This document shows positions 31,298 to 41,017 of a stretch of DNA of 64,000 bases, piece by piece. The position numbers and the translations under genes are program-made. Every line of letters begins with the position of its first letter. Position 1 is the stretch's first letter. Source of the stretch: an uncultured Ferrovum sp. (lineage in GTDB: Bacteria > Pseudomonadota > Gammaproteobacteria > Burkholderiales > Ferrovaceae); assembly GCA_903909215.1 (NCBI GenBank), contig CAIVUX010000028.1, positions 60,699-124,698 on the forward strand, written 5' to 3'. The notes beneath the pieces were generated by a model. That model made no database searches. It was not told where the DNA came from and saw nothing but the letters and a program-made list of their open reading frames with translations.

Positions 31298-32272
31298 TTA
31301 CACGGTAAAGATTGTAGAGCCTGTGGTTTTGCGGGCTTCTAGGTCATGATGCGCGCGCACGGCATCACGCAAAGGGTAGCGCTGATTAATAGAAATTTTC
31401 ACAATACCTTGCTCCACCACTTCAAACAATTCTGCCGCACTGGCCAATAAATCCGAACGCTTGGCTGTGTAGGTGGCTATGGTGGGACGCGTAATAAAAA
31501 GTGAGCCTTTCACAGACAGAGCGCTTAAGTCAAAGGGCGGCACTGATCCTGAGGCTTGACCAAACAGGGCCAACATCCCTAAGGGCGCTAAGCAGTCCAA
31601 GGATTTATCGAAGGTGTCACGGCCCACCGAGTCGTACACCACCTGCACTTTCTGACCGTTGGTGATCTCCATAACCCGCGCCTGAAAATCTTCACTGGTG
31701 TAGAGAATGGTGTGATCGCATCCGTTGGCACGCGCCAAAACTGCCTTCTCCTCAGTGCTTACGGTGCCAATTACCGTAGCGCCCAAATGCTTGGCCCATT
31801 GGCATAAGATTAACCCCACACCGCCGGCAGCGGCATGAATTAAAATCGTATCGCCTTGCTTAACAGGGTAGGTGCGACGCAATAAATATTGAGCCGTGAG
31901 CCCTTGCAGCATCATGGCGGCCGCTTGACCATCCGAGATAACACCGGGAATAATCACCAGGCGATTGGCGGGCATTAAGCGGGCTTCCGTATAGGCCCCC
32001 ATAGGACCTGAGGCGTAGGCCACGCGATCACCTACGCGCACTTCTGTAACGTCAGGCCCAATGGCCTCCACCACACCGGCGGCTTCTAATCCCAAAATAG
32101 CAGGCAACGGCACGGGGTACAGACCACTGCGGTGATATACGTCAATGTAGTTAAGCCCCACAGAGCGATGCTGCAGTCGTACTTGTCCGGGGCCGGGTTC
32201 GCCCACTTCCACAGACTCCCATTTCAGTACTTCAGGACCGCCTGTTTGATGAAATCGGATGGCGTGCGTCAT
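31298..32272 (-). CDS. qor: NADPH:quinone oxidoreductase (zeta-crystallin family)
   Basis: A zinc-free medium-chain dehydrogenase/reductase that reduces quinones one electron at a time with NADPH. I use the ATG at 32272 (AGGAG nine bases upstream), giving 324 residues, close to E. coli Qor (327). Motifs include VGLNYIDVYHRSGLY, the NADPH site HAAAGGVGLILCQWAK, and the family end RKTTGSTIF. No structural zinc cysteine cluster is seen. It appears to be monocistronic. Confidence 0.92.
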   Translation of the reverse strand: MTHAIRFHQTGGPEVLKWESVEVGEPGPGQVRLQHRSVGLNYIDVYHRSGLYPVPLPAILGLEAAGVVEAIGPDVTEVRVGDRVAYASGPMGAYTEARLMPANRLVIIPGVISDGQAAAMMLQGLTAQYLLRRTYPVKQGDTILIHAAAGGVGLILCQWAKHLGATVIGTVSTEEKAVLARANGCDHTILYTSEDFQARVMEITNGQKVQVVYDSVGRDTFDKSLDCLAPLGMLALFGQASGSVPPFDLSALSVKGSLFITRPTIATYTAKRSDLLASAAELFEVVEQGIVKISINQRYPLRDAVRAHHDLEARKTTGSTIFTV

Positions 32273-32390
32273 GACATTCTTCTCCTGTACTTTCAACTCA
32301 ATTCAAAACCCAATAATGGGTGGCGCTTAAACTTCTATATTGCAACAAAATAGGGCCTAATACCACCCCAAATCCGTATGGACGAGCCCT

Positions 32391-33098
32391 TCACGGACAT
32401 ACCACCGGGATGCAATCAGCCAAATAAATGGCCATTGGTTCAAACTTGGCGCGCCAAGCATACGCCTCCACCCCTGCCGCCAACGCGTGACGCAAGGTTT
32501 TTCCATAGAGGGGGTCAATGGCATCCGCTGGGCGCACCTCAAACACATCATCACGCTGCACACAAAAGATCAATACCGCGCGCCGGCCCTCTTCCACCAT
32601 GCGCATGAGTTCGCGCAAATGCTTGGTGCCCCGTTCACTCACCGCATCGGGAAACAATGCGACGCCCTTTTCCACAGCAGCGGTGACATTTTTAACTTCC
32701 ACATAACAATCGGGTTTCTTGGGGTGCGTGAGCAACCAATCAATACGGCTGGCCTCTTCACCAAAGCGTACTTCAGCCCGTTGCTCGGTATATCCTGCCA
32801 ACTGTGTGAGTACCCCATTGGTAATGGCCTCACCCACCAGAGCATTGGCCCGATGGGTATTCACGCCCACGTGGGCGCCCGCCACTCTAACGGTCTCCCA
32901 GGTGAAGCGGTATTTGCGCTCCAAATTACCGGAGTCGCTTAAGCCCACAGACAAACCGGCCTCCACGCAGCCCAACATAGAACCGGTATTGGGCACATGC
33001 ACAGTCATCTCTTGGCCATCACTTAGGCGCACATCCGCCAAGAAGCGTTTGTAACGGCGCAGCAAGGTGGCTTGGATAAGAGGTTTGGATAATTCCAC
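32391..33098 (-). CDS. sfsA: SfsA family protein
   Basis: A 235-residue SfsA homologue (sugar fermentation stimulation protein). The family pattern is visible: RYKRFLADVRL, HVPNTGSMLGC, DWLLTHPKKPDCYVEVKNVT (a nuclease-like DxExK core), and FPDAVSERGTKHLREL. SfsA binds DNA non-specifically and has an OB fold joined to a nuclease-like domain; its cellular role is unsettled. It lies 6 bp after the pirin gene on the same strand and is likely cotranscribed with it. Confidence 0.93.
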   Translation of the reverse strand: MELSKPLIQATLLRRYKRFLADVRLSDGQEMTVHVPNTGSMLGCVEAGLSVGLSDSGNLERKYRFTWETVRVAGAHVGVNTHRANALVGEAITNGVLTQLAGYTEQRAEVRFGEEASRIDWLLTHPKKPDCYVEVKNVTAAVEKGVALFPDAVSERGTKHLRELMRMVEEGRRAVLIFCVQRDDVFEVRPADAIDPLYGKTLRHALAAGVEAYAWRAKFEPMAIYLADCIPVVCP

Positions 33099-33104
33099 AG
33101 AGGC

Positions 33105-33803
33105 TTAAGGCAAGTCGAACAATAAAATTTCAGCACGCTTAGGCGAGCCCAACGAAATACGATCAGCCTGTGAAATCCGTGCGGCATCACCTGCTCGCAA
33201 CAAGTGGCCATCCAGCACCAGATCGCCCTGCGCCACTTGTAAGTAACCCCGACGCCCCGTGGCAAAACGATATTCCAAAGTATCATCCTCGCCCAATACA
33301 CCCGCGTAGATGGAAGCGTCTTGGTGCAATGTGACGGAGCCCTTACGCCCATCGGGAGACGCGATGACGCGCAATTGCGACTGACGCTCAGCTTCAGAAA
33401 ATGATTTTTGCTCATAGCCTGGTGTTAAGTTGCGCTCGGCGGGCAGCAGCCAAATTTGCAAGAGGTGCACCGGATCGGTTTTGGAGACATTAAATTCGCT
33501 ATGGGTCACTCCTGTGCCCGCCGTCATGCGCTGCACGTCGCCGGGACGAATAACAGACCCATTGCCCATGCTGTCTTCATGCTTTAAGGCGCCCTCTAAT
33601 ACGAAGGTGACAATCTCCATATCGCGATGAGGGTGGGTGCCAAAGCCCATTCCTGGGGCAATATGGTCTTCATTAATGACGCGCAGCACGCTAAAGCCCA
33701 TATGAGCCGGATCGTAATAGTCGGCAAATGAGAAACTGTGGTAAGAATCCAGCCAACCATGGTTGGCATGTCCTCTGTCTCGACCTCGGCGTAATGCAAT
33801 CAT
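33105..33803 (-). CDS. Pirin family protein (YhhW-like)
   Basis: A 232-residue bicupin. The N-terminal cupin shows [19 protein letters not shown] with metal-ligand histidines, and further ligands in the [11 protein letters not shown] segment. The related E. coli YhhW has quercetin 2,3-dioxygenase activity in vitro, but the natural substrate is unknown. It precedes sfsA in an apparent two-gene unit. Confidence 0.9.
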   Translation of the reverse strand: MIALRRGRDRGHANHGWLDSYHSFSFADYYDPAHMGFSVLRVINEDHIAPGMGFGTHPHRDMEIVTFVLEGALKHEDSMGNGSVIRPGDVQRMTAGTGVTHSEFNVSKTDPVHLLQIWLLPAERNLTPGYEQKSFSEAERQSQLRVIASPDGRKGSVTLHQDASIYAGVLGEDDTLEYRFATGRRGYLQVAQGDLVLDGHLLRAGDAARISQADRISLGSPKRAEILLFDLP

Positions 33804-33923
33804 ATTTTCCTGATAGACTGAACCGCCCCTAGGGGGCCATGAGGTGAATTTGAGGCAGTAAGATCATAAATTCAAGCAAATTATCCCAAAATCATTAAAA
33901 AAAATATTCTTTTATCGTAAATA

Positions 33924-34799
33924 ATGGTGTCCGCCCTGAAAAAAATTTGGATTAAGGCTATTCCTGCCTTATTCGTAGCGTTATGGGCCACGGGCTTTAT
34001 TGGCGCCAAATACGGTCTGCCTTATGCCGAACCCATGACTTTCTTGGCCATTCGCATGGGCTTAGCGGCCTTGGCCTTGCTGCTCTTTGCCTGGATCACC
34101 CGCGCCCCTTGGCCGCCCAACCCCTTAGCTGCGCTGCATGTCACCGTGGCGGGATTACTGGTGCATGGCGGCTACTTGGGCGGCGTGTTCTACGCCATCA
34201 GTCACGGCATGCCCGCGGGCATGGTGTCTCTTATTGTGGGCATGCAACCGGTACTCACTTCCGTAGCCGCTGTTCTGTTTTTAAATGAAAGGGTTGGCAA
34301 GCGCCAATGGGTGGGTTTGGGTGTGGGGCTGCTGGGGTTGCTGTTGGTATTGGGGCATCGCATGTCCTTGGCGGACTTAACCTTCACCTCCGCTGTGGCG
34401 GCTTGCATGGCCTTGGTGAGTATCAGCTTGGGCACTGTGTATCAAAAACGCTTTTTCGCCGCGGTGGATCTGCGCACCGGGGGCGTCTTGCAATATGGGG
34501 CTTCCGGCCTTTGTTACGCAGCGTTGGCTTACGCCTTTGAGACGCGGGAAGTCATTTGGTCCGCACCCTTCATTTTGGCTCTCACCTGGTCTGTGCTGGC
34601 GCTCTCATTAGGAGCCGTGGCGTTACTGTATCGACTCATTCGCGACGGGGCTGCTTCGCGGGTATCAAGCTTACTGTACCTGGTGCCGCCGGTAACGGCT
34701 TTGATTGCCTTTGTCTGTTTTGATGAAACGCTTACCTGGCCCGCCATGGGGGGCATGGCGTTGGTGGCCTTAGGTGTGGCCCTAGTGGTGTCCCGCTAA
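33924..34799 (+). CDS. EamA/DMT-family transporter
   Basis: A 291-residue membrane protein with about ten hydrophobic helices in two EamA repeats (about 10-140 and 155-290). FVALWATGFIGAKYGLPYAEPMTF and YLVPPVTALIAF are typical of the drug/metabolite transporter superfamily. The substrate cannot be predicted. No clear ribosome site precedes the ATG. Its 3' end overlaps the convergent glcF by 18 bp. Confidence 0.85.
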   Translation: MVSALKKIWIKAIPALFVALWATGFIGAKYGLPYAEPMTFLAIRMGLAALALLLFAWITRAPWPPNPLAALHVTVAGLLVHGGYLGGVFYAISHGMPAGMVSLIVGMQPVLTSVAAVLFLNERVGKRQWVGLGVGLLGLLLVLGHRMSLADLTFTSAVAACMALVSISLGTVYQKRFFAAVDLRTGGVLQYGASGLCYAALAYAFETREVIWSAPFILALTWSVLALSLGAVALLYRLIRDGAASRVSSLLYLVPPVTALIAFVCFDETLTWPAMGGMALVALGVALVVSR

Positions 34800-36032
34800 A
34801 CGTTCATCCAACCATTCCACCCAATGGCGCACGGGCGTGTCTGTACCCGAAGCCAGGTGAGTTAGGCAGCCGATATTGGCACTTAAAATGAGATCGGGTT
34901 TTCCGCTGTGCAAGGCCTTTAGTTTATTCTGCTGCAATTGATGGCTTAGCGCGGGCTGTAAAATAGAATAGGTGCCCGCCGAGCCACAACATAAATGACT
35001 GTCCGGCACCGCCGTTAGCGTGGCTCCTGCAGCGCTGAGTAAGGACTCCACCACCCCTTTTATTTTTTGACCATGCTGCAGTGAGCAAGGGGCTTGAAAA
35101 GCGATGGCTTGCGCAGGGGCGTTAAACAGAGAGCGAGCCCCTAATTGAGCCAGCAACTGTTGCCCCAATTCCACCGCTAACACTTCAGACACGTCGCGCG
35201 TGAGCGCTGAAATCTGTTGGGCGCGGACTGAGTAGGCCGGGTCATTGCGCAACAAATGCCCATACTCTTTTACTTGGGTGCCGCAACCGCTGGCTGTCAT
35301 CACAATGGCTTCAATACCCTCTTCCACCCAGGGCCACCACGCATCAATGTTGCGCCGCATGGCCTCCAGCGCCCCGTGCTCATCACCCAAATGTTGCGAC
35401 ACAGCTCCACAACAACCGGCCCTGCGAGCGCGAATCAATGAAATACCCAAAACATCCAGCAGCCGTGCGGTGGCGGCATTAATGTTGGGCGCTAAGGCTG
35501 GTTGCACACAGCCCTCCAACACCACCATGTAACGGGGGTGACGGGGTGACGGCCAAACACCGGCCGATTGTGGGGCAGGAATCTGTCGTGCCAAGTGGCG
35601 CGGTAATAAGCGGCGTACCTGTTGACCCATCCACAATAATGAGTTGAACAAGATTGGTTTTAACAATACGGTTTTAAGCAGCGTGCGCTTTAACCTGTCT
35701 TTGAGCGAACGTTTCACGCGCGTGCTGGTGAGCATGCGGCCAATGTCCACCAAGCGTCCATATTGCACCCCTGAGGGACAGGTGCTCTCGCAAGCGCGAC
35801 AAGTGAGGCAGCGGTCCAGATGACGTTGCGTGAGATGCGATACGGGCTGCCCTTCCATTAAGCTTTTCATCAAGTAGATGCGCCCGCGTGGGCTGTCTAA
35901 CTCATCACCCAACAATTGATAGGTGGGGCAGGTGGCTAAGCAAAATCCACAATGCACGCAGGAACGCAAAATGCGTTCGGCTTCCTGCCCATCCGGTGTT
36001 GCTAAAAATTGGGGATCGAGCGTAGAGAACAT
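34782..36032 (-). CDS. glcF: Glycolate oxidase iron-sulfur subunit GlcF
   Basis: GlcF passes electrons from the flavin subunits GlcD/GlcE to the quinone pool. From ATG 36032 it has 416 residues; the longer frame from 36257 only adds antisense-like sequence overlapping glcE. Two 4Fe-4S motifs are clear: C25-x2-C28-x2-C31-x3-C35 and C74-x2-C77-x2-C80-x3-C84. Two CCG-type cysteine-rich domains follow (GCCGAVSQHLG and CCGSAGTYSI). It begins directly after the glcE stop. Confidence 0.94.
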   Translation of the reverse strand: MFSTLDPQFLATPDGQEAERILRSCVHCGFCLATCPTYQLLGDELDSPRGRIYLMKSLMEGQPVSHLTQRHLDRCLTCRACESTCPSGVQYGRLVDIGRMLTSTRVKRSLKDRLKRTLLKTVLLKPILFNSLLWMGQQVRRLLPRHLARQIPAPQSAGVWPSPRHPRYMVVLEGCVQPALAPNINAATARLLDVLGISLIRARRAGCCGAVSQHLGDEHGALEAMRRNIDAWWPWVEEGIEAIVMTASGCGTQVKEYGHLLRNDPAYSVRAQQISALTRDVSEVLAVELGQQLLAQLGARSLFNAPAQAIAFQAPCSLQHGQKIKGVVESLLSAAGATLTAVPDSHLCCGSAGTYSILQPALSHQLQQNKLKALHSGKPDLILSANIGCLTHLASGTDTPVRHWVEWLDERLAGHH

Positions 36033-36034
36033 AA

Positions 36035-37090
36035 TCAGAAACCAGCCATCAGACCAGGGTTTAATATCCCTTTGGGGTCGAAGCTTTGTTTGAGGCGCTG
36101 GTTTAATTGCGCCAATACCGGATTTAATGGTGCAAAATGAGGCCGTGCGGGGTGGCCATTGCGAAATTGCAAAGCGTGACCGCCCATGTCTTGGGCTGCT
36201 TTTTGAATTTGTGCCGGCGCATGATCGGAGGCGATCCAGCGCAGCGCCCCACCCCATTCAATTAAGGAGGCACCCGATAGCCCTAAGGGTGTTGCCGTGC
36301 TGCGCACACTCAAACGCCATAAGGGACGTGCACTGGTAAAACACGGTGCGCTCTGTTCGCGCACCGACAGCCACCAAGCATCGGCCTCATTCACCACTTC
36401 GCCTCCCAATTGCCGCATGGCAGATCGCACGCTCACTTCAGCCCCTGAAAGACGCACACGCAATTGACCGTTGTAAAAACTAGTGGCGGACACCGGCAGA
36501 GGCTGGCCGCCCCATTCGTTCATGCGAATAATGGCCGCGGCCTCAGGTAAGGCCCATTCAAGAGTGGTTTCAAATTGTGGACGCGGTATTACTTTTAACG
36601 ACACTTCAGTTAACACGCCCAAGGTACCCAAGGCACCAGCCATTAAGCGCGACACATCAAAACCCGCCACATTTTTAATCACCCGCCCGCCAAAAGAGAG
36701 GTCACGCCCCTGACCATCCATAATGCGCGCACCCAATACAAAATCGCGCACAGAACCGGCATTGGCACGGCGTGGCCCTGAAAGGCCGCTGGCCACAGCA
36801 CCCCCCAAGGTGGCTGTAGGTGCATAGTGCGGCGGCTCAAACCCCAACATCTGATTGTTTGCCGCGAGTAAATTTTCTACCTCACTCAAGGGGGTACCCG
36901 CACGCACGGTGATGACCAGCTCGCTGGGTTCGTAATCCACCACCCCCGTATAGGGTTTTATATTGAGTGTCTGAGGCGCTTCTGCCTTTACCCAAAACCC
37001 TTTACTGCCACCGCCTTGAATGGTGAGGGGTATGGCTGCATCGTGCGCGCTGCGCACTTGGTCCATGAGGGACTGTAAAAGGATATTCAT
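36035..37090 (-). CDS. glcE: Glycolate oxidase FAD-binding subunit GlcE
   Basis: The second flavin subunit of glycolate dehydrogenase. The 351-residue protein has the FAD-binding fold with IQGGGSKGFW near residue 24, an ATLGGAVASGLSGPRR segment, and DGRVIKNVAGFD-like GGRVIKNVAGFDVSRLM. It lacks the long cap domain of GlcD. Its start overlaps the glcD stop by one base (TAATG) and its end is 2 bp from glcF. Confidence 0.93.
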   Translation of the reverse strand: MNILLQSLMDQVRSAHDAAIPLTIQGGGSKGFWVKAEAPQTLNIKPYTGVVDYEPSELVITVRAGTPLSEVENLLAANNQMLGFEPPHYAPTATLGGAVASGLSGPRRANAGSVRDFVLGARIMDGQGRDLSFGGRVIKNVAGFDVSRLMAGALGTLGVLTEVSLKVIPRPQFETTLEWALPEAAAIIRMNEWGGQPLPVSATSFYNGQLRVRLSGAEVSVRSAMRQLGGEVVNEADAWWLSVREQSAPCFTSARPLWRLSVRSTATPLGLSGASLIEWGGALRWIASDHAPAQIQKAAQDMGGHALQFRNGHPARPHFAPLNPVLAQLNQRLKQSFDPKGILNPGLMAGF

Positions 37091-38556
37091 TAGAAGCGTG
37101 GTAAGTCTGGGTGCGGCAATTGGTTGTGGTGCACATGCATGCGCCCCAACTCAGCGCAGCGGTGCAAAGAAGGCACGCCCTTACCGGGGTTTAATAAGCC
37201 CAATGGATCGAAGGCGGCCTTTACGCCATGGAACATTTGCAAGGCCTCGACGCTAAACTGCACACACATTTGGTTAATTTTTTCCACACCCACACCATGC
37301 TCACCGGTAATGGTGCCGCCCACTTCTACGCACAGTTCTAAAATTTTGCCGGCATACTCTTCCGTGCGTTCAAATTCACCGGGCTTAGAGGCATCAAACA
37401 AAATAAGCGGGTGCAAGTTGCCATCGCCGGCATGAAATACATTACATACTTCCAGCCCAAATTCGTGAGACATTTCATAAATGCGTTTGAGCACCATACC
37501 CAATGAGCGCCGTGGAATAGTGCCATCAATGCAGTAGTAGTCCGGTGCCAAGCGCCCCACCGCGGGGAAGGCGGCCTTGCGCCCGGCCCAGAATTTAAGG
37601 CGTTGCGCTTCATCGTAAGAATAGCGAATTTCAATGGCACCCGAATCTTCCAAGATGGTTTTCATACGCGCTATTTCGTCCGTTACTTCTTCGGGCGTGC
37701 CATCTGATTCGCAAATCAATAACGCCTCAGCATCCAAGGGGTAGTCGGCGTGTACAAAGGCTTCGGCCGCGCGCGTAGCCGGGCCATCCATCATTTCAAG
37801 GCCGGCGGGAATAATGCCGGCGGCAATAATACGCGCCACCGCATCGCCGGCTTTTTCCACATCATCAAAAGCGGCCAATATGGCCTGCGCTTTTTGTGGT
37901 TTGGGCAACAACTTAACGGTGACTTCGGTGATGACGGCCAGCAACCCTTCGCTGCCGGTAATCAGCGCCATCAAATCGTATCCCACAGAATCCAGCGCAT
38001 CGGAACCCAACTCCACCAATTCACCGGCCATGGTCACCGCACGCACCTTCAGGATGTTGTGCACCGTGAGGCCGTATTTTAAGCAATGCACGCCACCAGA
38101 ATTCTCCGCCACGTTGCCGCCAATACTGCAGGCGATTTGCGAGGAGGGATCGGGCGCGTAATACAGCCCCAAAGGCGCTACGGCTTCTGAAATGGCCAAG
38201 TTGCGTACACCCGGCTGCACCCGTGCCGTGCGGGCCAAGGGGTCGATATCCAGAATGCGCATGAATTTTGATAAGGAGAGTAAAACACCTTCTGCATGGG
38301 GTAGCGCGCCGCCCGAGAGACCGGTGCCCGAACCACGCGCCACCACGGGCACGCCCACTGAATTACAGAGCGCCAGAATAGCCTGCACTTGCGCTTCGGT
38401 GCTGGGCAGTACCACCACATATGGGGTTTGCCGATAGGCGGTTAAGCCATCGGTTTCGAAGGGGCGCATATCCTCAGTCTCTGAGAGGATAGCCTCCACC
38501 GGCACGCAACGGGCCAATTGGGTCAATAGTTCTGCGCGCGTAATGGGGGCGTTCAT
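37090..38556 (-). CDS. glcD: Glycolate oxidase FAD subunit GlcD
   Basis: The catalytic flavin subunit that oxidises glycolate to glyoxylate. Its 488 residues match E. coli GlcD (499). A PCMH-type FAD site is visible at ARGSGTGLSGGALP (about 75-88), with IGGNVAENSGGVHCLKYG and the C-terminal GEHGVGVEKI plus HAGDGNLHP. It leads the glcDEF operon. Together with gph at 24.2 kb it gives a route for recycling 2-phosphoglycolate from the RuBisCO oxygenase reaction; no glcB or glcC is adjacent. Confidence 0.95.
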   Translation of the reverse strand: MNAPITRAELLTQLARCVPVEAILSETEDMRPFETDGLTAYRQTPYVVVLPSTEAQVQAILALCNSVGVPVVARGSGTGLSGGALPHAEGVLLSLSKFMRILDIDPLARTARVQPGVRNLAISEAVAPLGLYYAPDPSSQIACSIGGNVAENSGGVHCLKYGLTVHNILKVRAVTMAGELVELGSDALDSVGYDLMALITGSEGLLAVITEVTVKLLPKPQKAQAILAAFDDVEKAGDAVARIIAAGIIPAGLEMMDGPATRAAEAFVHADYPLDAEALLICESDGTPEEVTDEIARMKTILEDSGAIEIRYSYDEAQRLKFWAGRKAAFPAVGRLAPDYYCIDGTIPRRSLGMVLKRIYEMSHEFGLEVCNVFHAGDGNLHPLILFDASKPGEFERTEEYAGKILELCVEVGGTITGEHGVGVEKINQMCVQFSVEALQMFHGVKAAFDPLGLLNPGKGVPSLHRCAELGRMHVHHNQLPHPDLPRF

Positions 38557-38565
38557 GGCGGACTG

Positions 38566-40041
38566 TTACGCAGGTTTTTTAGGAAAACCCCCCAGCAAGG
38601 CGGGCACCTCGCGGGGTTTCTTGCCTAAGCTGGCTATGGGTGGGCGGCTAAAATGGGATTGCGAGGCGCTGGGGCGCGTGGAGTCATCTTGCGTGCGGCG
38701 CACGGGTTTTTCATTAGCGGCTGCACGGGGCAATTCGGCCTCAGTTGTGCGCGGTGCAGAGTTGTGCGGCGCTTCGCTGCGCGCCGATCGTTCCTCACGT
38801 GCAGGCCGTTCGCGATGGACGGGGCGCTCGCGATGTGACGTGGTGCCCTCCCCTGAACGGGGGCCGCGTGCTTCGCGAGCACCGCCCTCACTCAAGCCCG
38901 GTTGGTCAAAGCCTTCTATGGCCACCAGTTCAATTTTGGTTTTGATGAGCTTTTCAATTTCAGCCAACTCACGCGACTCTTCATCGCACACCAGTGAGAT
39001 GGCATTGCCCGGGCTGCCCGCACGTCCGGTGCGGCCTATGCGGTGCACATAATCTTCCGGCACATGAGGTAATTCATAATTCACCACATAGGGCATCTGG
39101 TCCACATCCAAGCCCCGTGCCGCAATGTCCGTGGCCACCAGAATCTTCACTTGCCCGCCTTTAAAGTCCGTTAAGCTTTGCGTGCGATGGGCTTGGGTTT
39201 TATCACTGTGAATGGCTTCGGCATTAATGCCATCGCGCACCAGCTGGCTGCATAACCGATTGGCGCCATGCTTGGTGCGCATAAACACAATGGCTTGTTC
39301 GATGGGCAATGTGCGAATAAGATGGGTGAGCAATTCGCGCTTGCGGTCCTTATGGGCGTGATACACCACTTGACGCACCAAATCAGCCGTGGCGTTACGG
39401 CGCGCCACTTCAATGGTGACCGGTGTGGTGAGCAGACCACCAGAGAGCTTCTTGATGTCATCAGAAAACGTCGCTGAGAACAAAAGGTTTTGTCGACGCG
39501 CCGGCAGCAAAGCCACGATGCGGCGAATATCGGGGATAAAGCCCATATCCAGCATGCGGTCCGCTTCGTCCAACACCAAAATTTCCACTTGCGACAAATT
39601 AATGGTGCGTTGCTGCACGTGATCCAGCAGACGACCGGGGGTGGCCACGACAATTTCCACGCCCCCTTGCAGTGCCTTAATTTGCGGGTCCATATTCACA
39701 CCACCATAAATAACCGTGGAGCGCAGGGGGATATATTTGCTGTAGGTTTTAACACTGGCTTCCACTTGGGCGGCCAATTCACGCGTGGGTGTTAATACCA
39801 GGCAGCGAATGGGATGCTTAGCAGGCGACACGCTGGTGTTGGCCAGAGGTTGCAAGCGTTGCAAAATGGGCAACGTGAAACCCGCCGTTTTACCGGTGCC
39901 GGTTTGCGCGGCGGCCTGTACGTCTTGTCCAGCCAAGATAACGGGAATGGCTTGCGCCTGGATGGGGGATGGTTCGGTGTAACCTTGGTCTGCCACTGCG
40001 CGCAGCAACTCGGGCGATAAGCCCAGAGATTCAAATGTCAT
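38566..40041 (-). CDS. rhlE: DEAD-box RNA helicase RhlE (copy 1)
   Basis: An ATP-dependent RNA helicase of the RhlE group, 491 residues. The Q motif ([11 protein letters not shown] and PIQAQAIP), Walker [10 protein letters not shown] (44-52), [16 protein letters not shown], and [10 protein letters not shown] are all present. After about residue 385 comes an Arg/Pro/Glu-rich disordered tail, normal for RhlE. AGGAG precedes the ATG. A second RhlE paralogue lies at 41.7 kb on the other side of the tmRNA gene. Likely roles are ribosome assembly and RNA turnover. Confidence 0.94.
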   Translation of the reverse strand: MTFESLGLSPELLRAVADQGYTEPSPIQAQAIPVILAGQDVQAAAQTGTGKTAGFTLPILQRLQPLANTSVSPAKHPIRCLVLTPTRELAAQVEASVKTYSKYIPLRSTVIYGGVNMDPQIKALQGGVEIVVATPGRLLDHVQQRTINLSQVEILVLDEADRMLDMGFIPDIRRIVALLPARRQNLLFSATFSDDIKKLSGGLLTTPVTIEVARRNATADLVRQVVYHAHKDRKRELLTHLIRTLPIEQAIVFMRTKHGANRLCSQLVRDGINAEAIHSDKTQAHRTQSLTDFKGGQVKILVATDIAARGLDVDQMPYVVNYELPHVPEDYVHRIGRTGRAGSPGNAISLVCDEESRELAEIEKLIKTKIELVAIEGFDQPGLSEGGAREARGPRSGEGTTSHRERPVHRERPAREERSARSEAPHNSAPRTTEAELPRAAANEKPVRRTQDDSTRPSASQSHFSRPPIASLGKKPREVPALLGGFPKKPA

Positions 40042-40140
40042 CGTACGCTCCTGATCGGCCTTCCAAAACCCTCAGGTTTTGTACCGGTCAAGGCGGATGA
40101 AAATAGTAAATTAGCGGTTTGAAGCACAACGCTGACCGGA

Positions 40141-40169
40141 TTGCGAAACTCCAATGGCCATTATACAAT
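40141..40169 (+). promoter_or_regulatory. Probable promoter of the tmRNA gene
   Basis: TTGCGA (40141-40146) and TACAAT (40164-40169) are 17 bp apart, 35 bp upstream of the mature tmRNA 5' end. An 8-bp hairpin (CTGCCCAT / ATGGGCAG, 40176-40194) lies in the precursor leader between the promoter and the mature end. Confidence 0.55.
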
Positions 40170-40203
40170 GAAAGACTGCCCATCCGATGGGCAGACTGAC
40201 TTT

Positions 40204-40572
40204 GGGGGCGACCTGGCTTCGACGGGGGTTACAAAGCAGCGCAGTGCATACCGAGGGCCAGTGACCTCGTAAATCCTTCTGGAAACCTTATAGTTGCCAA
40301 CGACGACAACTACTCCCTAGCCGCTTAATCGCGATTAGGCTCTGCACCGGTTTTTCTCTGGGCCGGGGTCTGGGCAACCAGGCTGCAGAGTCATATACAG
40401 AGGATCGCAGTAAGATGGGGCCACTTCATCCGCTGCTAAAACCAAGGTGGATCGTCTATGCGCAGTCTGTCGGTTGACGTCGCCCGGATTAAAGCCAAAT
40501 AACCTGACTAAGTATGTAGATCTGACTGTAGAGGACTTTCGGACGCGGGTTCGATTCCCGCCGCCTCCACCA
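40204..40572 (+). ncRNA. ssrA: Transfer-messenger RNA (tmRNA)
   Basis: The 5' end GGGGGCGACCTGGCTTCGACG and the 3' end GGGTTCGATTCCCGCCGCCTCCACCA-like region (40547-40572) form the tRNA-like acceptor arm, with seven pairs including one G-U and an encoded CCA. The tag-coding frame at 40296-40328 specifies ANDDNYSLAA followed by TAA. Length is 369 nt, typical of one-piece tmRNA. It rescues stalled ribosomes together with SmpB, whose gene is at 56.8 kb. Confidence 0.97.
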
Positions 40573-40605
40573 AGTACCAATCCAAAGTAGTCCAGTAACA
40601 ACCTC

Positions 40606-40632
40606 AAAAGCCCCTATTCACGGGGCTTTTTC
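40606..40632 (+). terminator. Rho-independent terminator of ssrA
   Basis: AAAAGCCCC and GGGGCTTTTT flank a short loop starting 33 nt after the tmRNA 3' end, with a T-run at the end. This is a textbook terminator for the tmRNA transcript. Confidence 0.88.
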
Positions 40633-40777
40633 TTACCCACTGCGATGTATCGATGCCAACAACATGTCCACAGAATGTGTCTATATTTTTCTATTTTGGC
40701 GACATGTTTTGAATTTATGTCGCCAAAAACGACATATCCAGGATCCATGCTCGCGGGCTTGTGCAGACTCCTTTGAA

Positions 40778-41014
40778 TTACTCGCTTGGCAACGGTTTCA
40801 TCGCCACGCAATGTGCCGCAAAGCGTTCCAAATTGGCTGAGAAATGTTTCTGGCGATGGCGAACCAAATAAAAATGGCGCGTCAGCCGCGGCAGCGTGGT
40901 GTTCAAAACCACCAACCGGCCTAAGGTTATGAGGTCTTGCACGGCACACAATGACAGACAAGCAAGACCCAATCCCTCAGCGGCCGCTTGCTTGATGGCC
41001 TCGGTGCTACCCAT
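40778..41014 (-). pseudogene. LysR-family regulator, C-terminal remnant
   Basis: A 78-codon piece that matches the last part of a LysR-type effector domain: GSTEAIKQAAAEGLGLACLSL, then a GRLVVLNT strand and a RHFYLVRHRQK segment. The pattern resembles CbbR/CysB-like tails. The N-terminal DNA-binding domain is absent, and upstream of 41014 the frame hits a stop within a few codons. The break coincides with the start of a truncated EAL gene on the other strand. It is probably a dead fragment; which LysR protein it came from cannot be said. Confidence 0.7.
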
Positions 41015-41017
41015 TTG

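Noticed and set aside
36033..36257. N-terminal extension of the glcF frame
   Set aside because: The extra 75 residues are an out-of-frame reading of glcE; the family start with its Fe-S motif is at 36032.
40065..40080. AAAACC/GGTTTT small hairpin upstream of rhlE copy 1
   Set aside because: It has a short, AT-rich stem without a T-run; too weak to call a regulatory element.
40614..40961. 115-codon minus-strand frame near the tmRNA terminator
   Set aside because: It covers the terminator and is a shifted frame of the LysR remnant; the protein is low-complexity with no recognisable family.
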